Shown here: positions 42,849-54,050 of the stretch, piece after piece
Position numbering within the stretch: the first letter of the stretch is position 1
How the letters are laid out: every line of letters begins with the position of its first letter
Origin: Stomoxys calcitrans
Lineage: Eukaryota > Arthropoda > Insecta > Diptera > Muscidae
Reading direction: 5' to 3'
Assembly: GCF_963082655.1 (NCBI RefSeq)
Contig: NC_081553.1
Location: 47,303,527 to 47,367,526 of the forward strand
DNA: 64,000 nt
The notes under the pieces: generated by a model
The model's database searches: none
What the model was told of the DNA's origin: nothing
Seen by the model: the letters and a program-made list of their open reading frames with translations, nothing else
Translations under genes and position numbers: made by a program

Positions 42849-45094
42849 TCGTTGGACCAGAACCCAACATGCACAATTTAAGGCAAATAGAATGATAATT
42901 ATCACCTTTACGAACTCAAGAAGTAAGATTGTGATATTCATTTCTATGGGAGTTATAACAGTGACATGAAGTTATAACAGTAACATGATCTTGCCCTAAC
43001 AGGCAAAAAACTTGAAAAAATGAAAAACACCTCGAAATTTTAATCTGCGACCCCATAAAGTTGTGTGCTCTCGACATTCTTAGTCGATCTAGCCACGTCC
43101 GTCCGTCCGTCTGACGAAATCACTATATCAGTCGAACGCGAAAAGCTAGCTGCTTGAAATTTTACACAGATACTTCCTATTGACGTAGGCCAATGGGCCA
43201 TATCGGGTTAGATTTGGATGTAGCCCCGATATGAACCGGTCCCACGATTTGACTCCTTGAGCTCCTATATGCCTCAATTTTCATACGGTTCAACTGAAAC
43301 TTGGAACCAAGACTTATGTTATGACTTCCAACATCCATGACAAGTATGGTCGGAATCGGTCTATAAACAGATATAGCCCCCATATAAACCAATCCACGAA
43401 TCCACGATCTCGAGCCCTTAGAAGCCTTAATTTTCGTCGGATTTGACTGAAATTTGGAACAACGGCTTGAGTTATGACTTCCAACCGTCATGCCTAGTAT
43501 GGTCCGAATCAATTTATAAACAGATATAGCCCCTATATAAACCGTTTCCCCGATTTGATTTCTTGAGCCCCTATAAGCCTTAATTTTAATACGATTGGGC
43601 TGCAATTTGGAATAAATACTTAAATTGGGACCTCCAACATCCACGCCGAGTATGATCGGAATCGGTCCATAAGCAGATATAGCGTCCATATTAACCGATC
43701 TCCGGATTTGATTCCTTGACCCTTTAGAAGCCTAAATTATTATCCGATTTGACTGAAATTTGAAACAAAGACTTGAGTTATGATCCCCAATTTTCATCCG
43801 ACTTAACTGAAATTTAAAACAAAGACTTGAGTTGTGACTTCTAATATCTGTGTCACTTATGGTCCGAATCGGTCTATAAACAGATATAGCCCCCATATAA
43901 ACCGATCCCCGAATTTAATTTCTAGAGCCCCTAGAAGACCCAATTTCATCCGGTTTAACAGAATTTTGAAACAAAGACTTGAGTTGTGACTTCTAATATC
44001 TGTGCCACGTATGGTCCGAATCAATCTATAAACAGATATAGCCTCCATATAAACCGTTTCTCCGATTTGATTTCTTGAGCCACTACAAGTCTCAATTTTC
44101 AACCGATTTGACTGAAATTTGAAACAAGGTCTTGAATTATGACTTCCAACATCTATGCCATGTATAATCCGAATCGGTCACTAAACAGATATAGCACCCA
44201 TTTAAACTGATCCCCCGATTTGACTTCTTGAGCCCCTGGAAGCCTCAATTTTCATACGATTTGGCTGAAATTAGGAACAAGGGCTTGAGTTACGACTTCC
44301 AATATTCGTGCAAAGCATGATCGGAATCTGTCCATAAGCAGATATAGGCCCCATATAAACCGATCGCGGGAATTCACTTCTTGAGCCTATAGAAGACTAC
44401 ATTTTCATCTGATTTGGCTGAAATTTGGCCCAGAACCCTATCCTATGGAACCCTAATATGGTGATATAGACCCCTCTAAGTGCCGATATCCCTCTATGAC
44501 TTCTTCAGATCTAAAAAAATCAAATACAAACTCATTTAATAAGGGTGCACGTTTAGTGGAATCCATGGTGGTGGGTACCCAAGATTCGTTCCGGCTTTTG
44601 TCTGTCAAAAGCAAGCTAACTTTCGAAGGAATAAAGCTAGGTGCTTAAAATTTTTCACAAATACTTCCTATTAGTGTAGGTCGGTTGGGATTGTAAATGA
44701 GCCATATGGGGTATGTTTTGATATAGCTGTCCTATACACCGATTTTGGATCTTGTCTTCTTGAGCCTCTAGAGGGCGCAATTCTTAACAGATTTGGCTGA
44801 AATTTTTTTATGAGGTTTTTTTTGTCTTTTTATTTCTTTTAATAACGGTGCTAAGAATAGTGAAAATCGGTTAATAACTTGATATAGCTGCCATTTAAAC
44901 CTATCTCGGATCTTGATTTCTTGAAGCTTTAGAGAGCACAATCATTATCCAGTTTGGGTAAAATTTTACATGAAATCTTTGGTTTTGACTACCAAGAACT
45001 ATGACAAGTTTTGTTCAAATCGGTGCGTAACCTCCCCTGTATGGGGAGCTACCCATACAAAATGATCCACCGATTATAATTCTTGAACCTATAG
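42849..45094 (-). mobile_element. DINE-1 copy (43015-44595) with flanking DINE remnants
   Basis: 43015-44595 starts CACCTCGAAATTTTAATCTG, has the CGTCCGTCCGTCCGTCTGAC core, then about eight satellite A-like units of a distinct subtype (AACAGATATAGCCCCCATAT, AAACAAAGACTTGAGTTATG), and ends ATCCATGGTGGTGGGTACCC. 44596-45094 is part of another copy on the same strand (TCTGTCAAAAGCAAGCTAAC). 42849-43014 is unassigned. Confidence 0.7.
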
Positions 45095-45099
45095 AGGGC

Positions 45100-45545
45100 G
45101 CAATGCAGAACAGTCAATTCTGAGTTGTACCCAAACATTTGATTGCCATTTGTCTTTCAAGAAATCAGGAAAACCAACCGCCGAAGACCACTCAGTCTTC
45201 ATCACAACAATGCGAGCTCTCACATATCGGCTCAAACAACTGCATTTTTGAGCACTCAGAACATCGATTTGATGAGTCATCCGCCGTATAGTCCTGACTT
45301 GGCACCGAATGACTTCTTTTTATTCCCGTACGTAAAAAATAAAATGAGAGGTCAACGTTTTTCGACACTAGAAGAAGCGGTTGATGCATTCAGAAGGCAT
45401 GTTTTGGAGATACCTCAATCAGAGTGGCAAAAGAGCTTCGACCATTGGGTTCGAACGCATCCAAAGGTGTATAAATATTTCCAAAAACAATAAAGCGATT
45501 TTCGAAAATTTATATTTGTTTTTGTTCTCCAATCTGGAAATTTAA
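45100..45545 (+). pseudogene. Mariner transposase C-terminal fragment, catalytic Asp lost
   Basis: 45143-45493 codes the C-terminal third of a mariner transposase: LHHNNASSHISAQTTAF, then HPPYSPDLAPNDFFLFPYVK, RGQRFSTLEEAVDAFRRHV, and a stop at 45493. In mariner DD34D enzymes the first block has His-Asp-Asn; here it is His-Asn-Asn (AAC at 45206-45208, a G to A change from GAC), so the second catalytic Asp is missing. The third Asp, in SPDLAP, is kept. The N-terminal DNA-binding part and left inverted repeat are absent. Confidence 0.85.
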
Positions 45546-45571
45546 AAGCCAATCCTCGTGCAGCTTATCTA

Positions 45572-45712
45572 GGCGCCCCGGTAGCCCAGTTGGTAGCGTG
45601 CTCGAACTGCCAGTGCGGGGGTCGTGGGTTTCATTCCCACCAGAGTCCTTGATCTGTCGCTACTATGGTACTACTATGGACTGCCACTCTTACCCAATCT
45701 AACCAAACCCTA
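45572..45712 (+). mobile_element. SINE2 with 11-bp target duplication
   Basis: Head GGCGCCCCGGTAGCCCAGTT, box B region GTGGGTTTCATTCCC (diverged), tail GGACTGCCACTCTTACCCAA and CTAACC. Flanked by CAGCTTATCTA at 45561-45571 and 45713-45723. Confidence 0.92.
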
Positions 45713-45778
45713 CAGCTTATCTACAGAAGAGCGGGTAGAATTTCGGCAGAAGGACGGACTATTTTTTCTATAATTTTT

Positions 45779-46757
45779 TTATACCCTCCACCTTAGTATG
45801 GAGGTATACTAATTTCGTCATTCTGTTTGTAACTACTCGAAATATTCGTCTGAGACCACATAAATGATAGTCGTGACATTTTATGTCGGTCTAGCCATGT
45901 CCGTCCGTCTGTCCGTCCGTCTGTCCGTCCGTCTGTCCGTCCGTCTGTCCGTCCGTCTGTCCGTCCGTCCGTCCGTCCGTCCGTCTGTCCGTCCGTCTGT
46001 CCGTCCGTCTGTCCGTCCGTCCGTCTGTCCGTCCGTCTGTCCGTCCGTCTGTCCGTCCGTCCGTCCGTCTGTCCGTCTGTCCGTCCGTCTGTCTGTCGAA
46101 ATCACTCTAACTTTCGAAGAAGTAAAGCTAGCCGCTTGAAGTTTTGCAGAAATACTTCTCAATAGTGTGGGTCGGTTGGGATTGTAAATGGGCCACATCG
46201 GTCCATGTTTTGATATAGCTGCCACAAAAACCGATATGGGGTCTAGACTTCTTGAGCCAATAGAGGACGCAATTCTTATCCGATTTGAATGAAAATTTCC
46301 ACGAAGTATTTTGTTATCGGTCCATAACCTGATATAGCTGTCATATAAACCCATCTGGGGACTTGACTTCTTGAGCCTCTAGAGGGCACAATTCCTATCC
46401 GATTTGGCTGAAATTTTGCATGACGTATTTTAGTATGACTGTCAACTGCTGTGTCAAATAAGGTTCAAATCGGTTCACAACCTGATACAGCTTCCATATA
46501 AATCGATCTCTCTATTTTACTTCGTGAGCCCCCAAATGGCGCAAATCGGTTTGGCACATGTTTTACTCAGGTCTCCAACATATAATTAAATTGTGGTCCG
46601 AACCGGCCCATATCTTGATATCGCTCTAACAGCAGAGCAAATCTTTTCTTTTATCCTTTTTTTTGCCTAAAAAGAGACACCGGGAAAAGAACTCGACAAA
46701 TGCGATCCATGGTCGAGGGTATATAAGATTTGGCCCGGCCGAAATTAGCACGCTTTT
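45779..46757 (-). mobile_element. DINE-1, both ends present, with expanded core
   Basis: Left end TTATACCCTCCACCTTAGTA, ATTTCGTCATTCTGTTTGTA, then a GTCCGTCCGTCT tract (45900-46098), the GTCTGTCGAAATCACTC flank, satellite A units, and the right end GGTCGAGGGTATATAAG, GGCCCGGCCGAA and TTAGCACGCTTTTACTT. Confidence 0.87.
45900..46098. repeat. (GTCCGTCT)n core microsatellite of a DINE
   Basis: About 200 bp of GTCC/GTCT tetranucleotides, in the same position as the short GTCY core of other copies. Confidence 0.95.
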
Positions 46758-47075
46758 ACTTATTTGGATTCACCGTCTTCTCTTCAAAAGCATCTTCCAG
46801 AACTTTTATAGTAAATTTGGGCAAGTTTTGTTAATTCCAATATAATTATGTCCTTGTGGTTATTTATAATTCTGTAGAAAATGTAAAATCCAAACTGAAA
46901 TGCTCCCCAGGGGGCCATATACAAAACACAAAAGCCATGATTTCGGAAGCTGCAGACACCATAATAATTGAAGTCATTTAAAAAAGCCACAAAAATAGAG
47001 TTACACCCATAAGATTGCATCTAAGGACTGTATAACAGAGCTGTTCAATCTCCCATCTCTCTCTCTTTCTCTCCT

Positions 47076-47108
<33 letters not shown>

Positions 47109-47883
47109 TGACGGCCAAAGAACAGAGTATCATAAATGTGGATGACAAAGTTTACTCCTCAGCCCTAATGGTATTAGTGAGTGAGTAGAGGCTCCACCAC
47201 ATAATGACTAACAGGGATATCTTCATTTTAGATGGGGTGGGGTTGGGTGCCTTGATGAGCATTTTTATGGATGGCAACGGTAATTAACACTCTCTGATTT
47301 TATAATTAAGTTTATGACTTTACACAACGAAAACTCATTTATATCCCCCACTACTGTTTGTCATGTAATTCGGATGAATTTCTTCCGCATGCCGCATCCC
47401 CAACAACATCCTTGCCTCCATGTTGTATCCCTAATGAAAGCAAAGCACATTTACCTCAACTTTATAAGTGACTAGCCGACTATAACGACAGTAGGGAAAA
47501 GTAAGTGGGTATTATAGTCTGAAGCTGATTCTCTGCTACTTGTCCTTGTACTTTTATTCGTCTGCTGTATGTGCAGAGGGAAATTGGAGAATTGTTGTGT
47601 GAGTGTGTGTATGTGTGTGTGTGTGCCTAGGTATGACTGGTGTAGCTGCTTTTCCGTTCTTCTTGTTTCTGTGTATTTTCATAAATGTCATTTTACGGTA
47701 CGGTTTGTTTAATGACTGTTGAAGAGCTTTTAAGTTAATTATCGTTAAAGTGGCAACAGCCTTGGTTAGCTGAGCATCATTTACAAAACGGTTGTCTATT
47801 AAATTGTGGTTTATTCGAGTTTGTAAATATTTAAGCAATAAAATAATTTTAACAAAATTCAGCTTTTCTATATTTTTCGCAAA
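46758..47883. other. Single-copy intron sequence
   Basis: No exon or family recognised. CT run at 47049-47109 and GT run at 47599-47627. Confidence 0.4.
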
Positions 47884-48233
47884 TATTTGCACCATACACC
47901 ACTACTGTAGTACAGGGTACTATGACTTAGTAAATTTGTTTGTAATATCCAGAGGGAAGAGAGATAATACCCAGAAGGAAGAAAGTTAGAGATAGATAGA
48001 TAAGTATACCGATCGACTTCGAATCACCTTCGGACTCGATTTAGCTATGTCCGTCTGTCTGTCCTTCTGTCCATGTTAGAGGTTATGGTAGAATTCTTTG
48101 ATCAAAATTTCATCCAAATCGAGTAAGTATAGCGTGCTCTAGAGGCTCAAGTAGTTCATTGAGGAGATCGTTTTATATGGCAGCTATATTGTGCTATGAA
48201 CCACTTCAGCTCATATTTGGCACGTATGTTATA
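47884..48233 (-). mobile_element. DINE-2 fragment
   Basis: CACCATACACCACTACTGTA at the left end, ATTTGTTTGTAATATCCAGA, GTCCGTCTGTCTGTCC core, then a block AGCTATATTGTGCTATGAAC. Interrupted at its right by the MITE. Confidence 0.65.
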
Positions 48234-48470
48234 TGGGTTGCCCAAAAAGTAATTGCGGATTTTTTAAAAGAAAGTAAATGCATTTTTAATAAAACTTAGA
48301 ATGAACTTTAATCAAATATACTTTTTTTACACTTTTTTTCTAAAGCAAGCTAAAAGTAACAAAAGTAATAACTGACAGAAGAAAGAATGCAATTACAGAG
48401 TCACAAGCTGTGAAAAAATTTGTCAACGCCGACTATATGAAAAATCCGCAATTACTTTTTGGGCAACCCA
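48234..48470. mobile_element. Mariner-type MITE, complete, 237 bp
   Basis: Terminal inverted repeats of 31 bp match exactly; each begins TGGGTTGCCCAAAAAGTAAT. Flanks are ATA on both sides, consistent with a TA target. No ORF. Second copy at 36228-36417. Confidence 0.93.
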
Positions 48471-48477
48471 ATAGATA

Positions 48478-48935
48478 CCTACATCAGGTGGAGGATGGAA
48501 TATAACGCCCATATATGGGCAGGAGTTCCAAAATCATCCTTGGCGCTATTTGACCGGGTTCAACGGAGAGCGATGGTCTAGATGGGGGACAGTAGAGTAT
48601 CCAACTCTATTGCTTCTCTGGAACATCGTCGTGTAGCGTTGTATTGCTCTATCGTTACTTTCATGGCGTGTGTTCCAGGGATATTCGTCTTCTTATCCCT
48701 GACGTTAGGATGTTCTCCAGGAATACAAGACTAGCCAGGAACTCACACCCGTTTGTAATTGAGTGGCCAGTCAAACGAACCATGAATTACCGAGAAAATT
48801 CATTTCTCGCCCGAACCATTCGTATGTGGAATCGACTTCCGGCTAATGTATTTTCCACCGACATTAACGTTATCAATAAACACTACTCCTACTTTCCCGC
48901 CAGCAGCCCTTAACTTTCCTAATTATCAACACAAT
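48478..48935 (+). pseudogene. LINE-c C-terminal fragment
   Basis: Broken frames read HIWAGVPKSSLALFDRVQRR, VSNSIASLEHRRVALYC, then 48644-48913 LYRYFHGVCSRDIRLLIP, RNTRLARNSHPFVIEWPV, FLARTIRMWNRLPANVF. This is the end of a non-LTR RT protein (clade not resolved). A TAG at about 48578 and a frameshift near 48650 break it. 3' UTR is short or missing. Confidence 0.75.
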
Positions 48936-48965
48936 GCATATGTAGGGGTTATCGCCTGCGTAATG

Positions 48966-49035
48966 GTACAGTACCTCACAAATGTCACCAGCACTAAGAG
49001 GGGAAAACAACCGCTGACAATTTTCCTATACACAC
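48966..49035 (-). mobile_element. SINE1 body scrap
   Basis: CAGTACCTCACAAATGTCAC and GAGGGGAAAAC.ACCGCTG match the SINE1 body only. Confidence 0.7.
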
Positions 49036-50135
49036 CACTATAGGAAGGGGGTGTACTATTCCAGTCATTCCGTTTGTAACAACCCGAAATATTGATCTAG
49101 GACCCCATAAAGTATATATATTCTTGATCGTCTCGACATTTCTAGTCGATCTAGCCATGGCCGTCCGTCTGTCCGAATGACCTTCGGCCCGACCGTTCGT
49201 TCGACCGTCTGTCAAAATCACGATAGCGGTCGAATGAGAGTAACTAGCCGATAAAAATCTTGCACAGATATTTAATATTGATGTAGGTCGTTGGGAATTG
49301 CAAATGGGCCATATCAGCTCAGATTTAGATATAGCTTCCATATAAACCGATCCCCCGATTTGACTTCTTGAGACCCTGGAAGACGCAATTGTTGTCCGAT
49401 TCGGCTGCAATTTTGCAAATAGTGCTCTGTTATGACTTCCAATAACTGTGCCAAATACGGTCCGAATCGGTCTATAACCTGATATAGCTCTCATATAAAC
49501 CGATCTCCAGATTTGACTTCTTGAGGTCCTGGAAACCTCAATTTTCATCCGATTCGGATGAAATTTTGCACATAGTTGTTGGAAATCAAAACAGAGCACT
49601 GTTATGATTTCCAACAACTGTACTAAGTACACCGCAGCGCAGAGGTTAGCATGTCCGCCTATGACGCTAAACGCCTGGGTTCGAATCCTGGCGAGACCAT
49701 CAGAAAAAATTTTCAAAGGTGGTTTTCCCCTCCTAATGCTGGCAACATTTGTGAGGTACTATGCCATGTAAAACTTCTCTCCAAAGAGGTGTCGCACTGC
49801 GGCACGCGTTCAGACTCGTCTAGAAAAAGGAGGCCCCTTATCATTGAGCTTAAAACTTAAATCGGACTGCACTCGTTGATATGTGAGAAGTTTGCCCCTG
49901 TTTCTTAGTGAAATGTTCATGGGCAAAATTTTCTATTTCCAATTTTTGCTCTGTTATGACTTCCAATAACTGTGCCAAGTACGGTCCGAATCGGTCTATA
50001 ACCTGATATAGCTCTCATATAAACCGATCTCCCGATTTGTCTTCTTGAGCTCCTGAAAGCCTCACTTTTTATCCGATTCGGTTGAAATTTTGAACATAGT
50101 GTTCTGTTATGATTTCTAACAACTGTACCAAGTAC
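49036..50135 (-). mobile_element. DINE-1 with satellite A and duplicated SINE1-bearing segment
   Basis: Left end ACTATAGGAAGGGGGTGTAC, ATATATATTCTTGATCGTCT, TAGCCATGGCCGTCCGTCTG core, then satellite A units. One SINE1 lies at 49631-49931 and a repeat of the same satellite segment follows (49949-50135), leading into another SINE1 at the same satellite position. Confidence 0.78.
49631..49931 (+). mobile_element. SINE1 in satellite A (first of a duplicated pair)
   Basis: ACCGCAGCGCAGAGGTTAGC head, box B GGTTCGAATCC, body, and tail CATGGGCAAAATTTTC. Left flank ends ACTAAGTAC. Confidence 0.87.
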
Positions 50136-50442
50136 ACCGAATGCGGAGGTTAGCATGTCCGCCTATGATGCTAAACGCCCGGGTTCGAATCCTGGCGAGA
50201 TCATCAGAAAAAATTCTCAGCGGTGATTTTCCCCTTCTAGTGCTGGCCATATTTGTGAGGTACTATGCCGTGTAAAACTTCTCACCAAAGAGGTGTCACA
50301 CTGCGGCACGCCGTTTGGACTCGGCTATAGAAAGGAGGCCCCTTATCATTGAGCTTAAACTTGAATCGGACTGCAATCATTGATATGTGAGAAGTTTGCC
50401 CCTGTTTCTTAATGGAATGTTCTTGGGCAAATTTTGCAAAGG
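50136..50442 (+). mobile_element. SINE1 in satellite A (second of a duplicated pair)
   Basis: ACCGAATGCGGAGGTTAGCA head, box B GGTTCGAATCC, tail GGGCAAATTTTGCAAA. Left flank ends ACCAAGTAC, like the first. Right side abuts LINE-c. Confidence 0.87.
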
Positions 50443-50445
50443 TTG

Positions 50446-51180
50446 GCAAATTCCGGCGAAGTCTTTTGTCCAGAATCCGCCTCTTAGCTTCCATCTCTTG
50501 AAAATTCGGCCTATGGTCCGATGAAAATGGATGACAGAGGTTGCTGTCATCCGCGAACCAGTAGATCGAATTCGAAGTCTGACCCAATAGATCGGACAGG
50601 GCCTTGTGGTACTCCTGCGGTCAATCTGTATTCGTTAGTTGGGAACCCATCTACAACAGCTCTTATAGTGAAATCTCTAAGAAAACTCGATATAAATCGA
50701 GCGAAGTTATCACCGACACCAAAAGCGGCAAGCTTTCAAAGGAGTGCTAGGTGCCAATGCCTATCAAATGCCTTGGAGATATCCAGAGCTATGAACTCAC
50801 TCTCAGCGAACTGTTGAAAAGAGTGATTGCAACGTTCCGACAGGAATGCAATCAGGTCACCAGTGGAACGATTTCTGCGAAAGCCATATTGTCGGTCACT
50901 AAGAAGACCATTGGACTCTAAGTATCTCACAAGATGGTTGTTAAACATGCTCTTCATAACCTAAGAAATCCCGTAACTTAACGCCATTGGTCGGTAATTC
51001 GCAGGGGTGGGTTGCCTTGCCCTTCTTGGGGATAGGCTGCACTCTCGCAATCTTCCAATGCGCCGGGAAAACACCCACACTGTAAGCAAGGTTGAAAAGA
51101 TTGCATAAAGGACGAACAAGTGTCGAAGAGCACTTGCTTAGAACAAATGACAATATACTACCCGGGGCTCGGGGATTAGA
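50446..51180 (-). pseudogene. LINE-c reverse transcriptase core fragment
   Basis: Minus strand, in order: LCNLFNLAYSVGVFPAHWK, RVQPIPKKG, YGFRRNRSTGDLIAFL, FIALDISKAFDRHWH, then RLTAGVPQG, and SIYWFADDSNLCHPF. The FADD active site is intact. Several frameshifts and an internal deletion between GVPQG and the FADD block break the protein. 5' and 3' truncated; no endonuclease. Confidence 0.82.
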
Positions 51181-51189
51181 TCGTGCGGG

Positions 51190-52660
51190 CTGAACTTTGG
51201 ATACCCACCACCATGTAATGGTGGTGGGTATCCAAAATGTCTAATTTTTTGTCACTTGCTTCGTTAGGCCATTCATCGAAACTATGAATATTTAACTCCA
51301 CTCCCTTTAAGACCCAAATTGTCGATTGTCTTGGTGAGCAAATAGTCCTATTTGGGGGTTGTTATGCTGGTGGGATGTCCGCTAGACAGTTGGCTCCTAA
51401 TGTTGATATCAGATACGTGGTCTACTCACACATACCTTCAATTTGAGCTCCATATTTCCATAGTCGGCAAACATGACCGGCTTGGGGGGAGTTTTGGGGG
51501 ATGGGCGGCCACTCAGTGAGTTGCCCTTGAAAATATATATCGGATTAGTGTATCACTTTAAAAACCCTGTTATTTGAGCCTCATATTGCAATAGTCAGAA
51601 AATACTTACTATTTGGGTGGTGTTGTGGTGGTGGGGTGGCCCCATAGACACTTTTCCCGAATACGGATATCAAATTCGTGCTTTACTCCCAAAGACCTTT
51701 CATTTGAACCCCATATTGCTATGGATGTAAATTTGTCCCCTTTGAGGGATGTTTTTGGTGAGAGGCGGCCCCCCAAACACTTGGTCCCATATTTGGATAT
51801 CAGATTCGTACTCTACATTCAAATACCTTTTATTTAAGCCCCATATTCCCATGGTCAGTAAACAAGTCCAGTTTGGGGGTGTTTTGGGGCTTGCGGTGGA
51901 CCCCCATAAACATGGTCCCACATGAAGATATCAGATTCGTATTCTACTCGCAACTACACTTTTCCCGAACATTGATATCAGATTCGTGTTTTACTCCTAA
52001 AGACCTTTCATTTGAGCCCCATATTGCTATGGTCGTAAATGTGTCCCCCTTTGGGGGATGGTTTTGGTGAGAGGCGGCCGTCCAAATATTTGGTCCCATA
52101 TTTTTATATCAGATTCGTATTCTACATTCAAATACCTTTTATTTAAGCCCCATATTCCCATGGTCACTAAATAAGTCCAGTTTGGGGGTGTTTTGGGAAA
52201 GGGGTGGACCCCCATTAAGATATCAGATTCGTATTCTACTCGCAAATACCTTTCATTTGAGTCCCATATTGCCATGGTCGGTAAATATGTCCGATTTAGG
52301 GGTGTTTTGGGACTTGGGGTGGTCCCCCTAGCACTTGGTCCGACAATTGGATATCAGATACGTTCTCTTATCCTAAATACCTTTCATTTGAGACCCATAT
52401 TGTCGTGATTGTTCTAAATATATGTTTGGTGGGTTTTAGGATGGGGCAGCCCCGCTAGGTACCCCATCCAAAATTTTGGATATCAAATTTTTATTTTTAG
52501 GGTACTATATATGAGAGCACACAAAATTTCGCTTAAATCGCAACACCCATCTCCCAGATCTGGCGTTTCTGAAAATTTGGGTAAGGGGGAGGGTCCGCCC
52601 CCCCTTCATATATCAAAAAATTTAGTACCCTATTTTCTTATACCTAACAGATAATGTCTT
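51190..52660 (+). repeat. DINE-like element built of two alternating satellite units
   Basis: Starts with a perfect 19-bp hairpin (51196-51214 and 51218-51236, TTTGGATACCCACCACCAT with loop GTA). Then about eight units of 140-155 bp with ATATCAGATTCGTATTCTAC, CTTTCATTTGAGCCCCATAT, TTTGGGGGTGTTTTGGG. Units alternate in two types, giving a roughly 300-bp higher-order period (51651-51957 against 51958-52249). No ORF. Confidence 0.8.
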
Positions 52661-52709
52661 ACGCCTTTAAGCCACCAAGAAGGACTAGCCAAATGTCTCG
52701 AAGTGTATT

Positions 52710-53022
52710 GCAAATTGTAAATTTTGACCATGAACATTGCACTAAGGAACAGGGGCAAACTTCTCACATATCAGTGAGTGCAGTCCAATTCAAGTTTAAG
52801 CTCAATGATAAGGGCCTCCTTGCCGAGTGCGAATGGCATGCCGCAGTGCGATAACTCTTTGGAGAGAAGTTTTGACATGGCATAGTACCCCACAAATGTT
52901 GCCAGCACTAGGAGGGGAAAACCACCGCTGGAATATGTTTTTTTGATGGTCTCGCCAGGATTCCAACCCGGGCGTTCAGCATCATAGGCGAACATGCTAA
53001 CGTCTGCCCTACGTTGGCCTCC
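52710..53022 (-). mobile_element. SINE1, near full length
   Basis: Tail GCAAATTGTAAATTTTGACC at left, head complement at right (CTACGTTGGCCTCC). Target duplication is weak (AAGTGTATT against AATGTGTAG). Confidence 0.82.
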
Positions 53023-54050
53023 AATGTGTAGGAGCGATTTTAGAATTTTACTGAATTTTCTCAATTTTTGTGGCAACTAGTCCAAAAAATCCTAGCAGAA
53101 TACTATCATGGTCAATGTCCTAAAGTAACCACAGCTTTGTTGCTGTCTTCCCATCTTTTGTTAAAGAACTCACTAGGGTTCGTCCGTCCATTCGATTTTT
53201 TTCCAGCTAAAATCTCATGCATAAATGATGATCTGCATTTCAAAATATAAATAAGAGTATCCATTTTTTCTTTCCTTTTTTCATTCTCATAAAGAAAAGA
53301 AATCAAGAAAAAATTGTAAAAACATGAAAATAAAGGGCATGAACAAAATAAAAACAAACCAAAAAAAAACTAGAAGGGACTTTAGTCTTAAACTCCTTGG
53401 CAACCAAGGCACACCACTGCTTGAAACTGAGTTGAAATCAAAACAAATTTTCATACACCCCCATGCTTGTAGAAAAATTTAGTATGTATATATGGGGGTT
53501 GCTTGCAGCCATTATGGTACCAGTTGGAATACAAAAACAACAACAAGCCTGTATACAGTCGCCCCCGCAACTGGCGTGTGTGGGGTTGAGAGCTTAGTAG
53601 GTATGTATTTTTTATATGGCGCCATTTAAAGCAAGTCTATATGAATGAATGAGGGGCAACCATTGCCGTTACTCGAATACTTTCATACAATACAAGGCAC
53701 TTGGGGTAGTATTGCCTGGTGGAGGATTTGCCTTCTTTCTTTTGGGGTAAAGCTGAAACGAAAACATTGCGACTGGTATACACTAGTGCACATGTAAGTT
53801 TATCTGTATGTGGTATATGTGTGTGTGTGTGTGTGTTTGTGCGTTTGTTTGACTTGTGCTAGCAGTACTTGAGCTGTTTTAACAGACCAGAAAATCACCG
53901 TAACCATAGAAGCATGCAATATGGAAGGCCTTGAATGTAATGGTGGTTTTTCTTCTCTTTTGGGGGAGGGGGAGTGGGTAAGAGAAATATTTTATTATGA
54001 GATGAAGAAAGGAAGGCATTTTTAAAAATGGCTGACAAACGGAGCAGAAA
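53023..54050. other. Single-copy intron sequence
   Basis: No exon recognised. GT run at 53818-53836 and G-rich GGGGGAGGGGGAG at 53963-53975. Confidence 0.4.
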
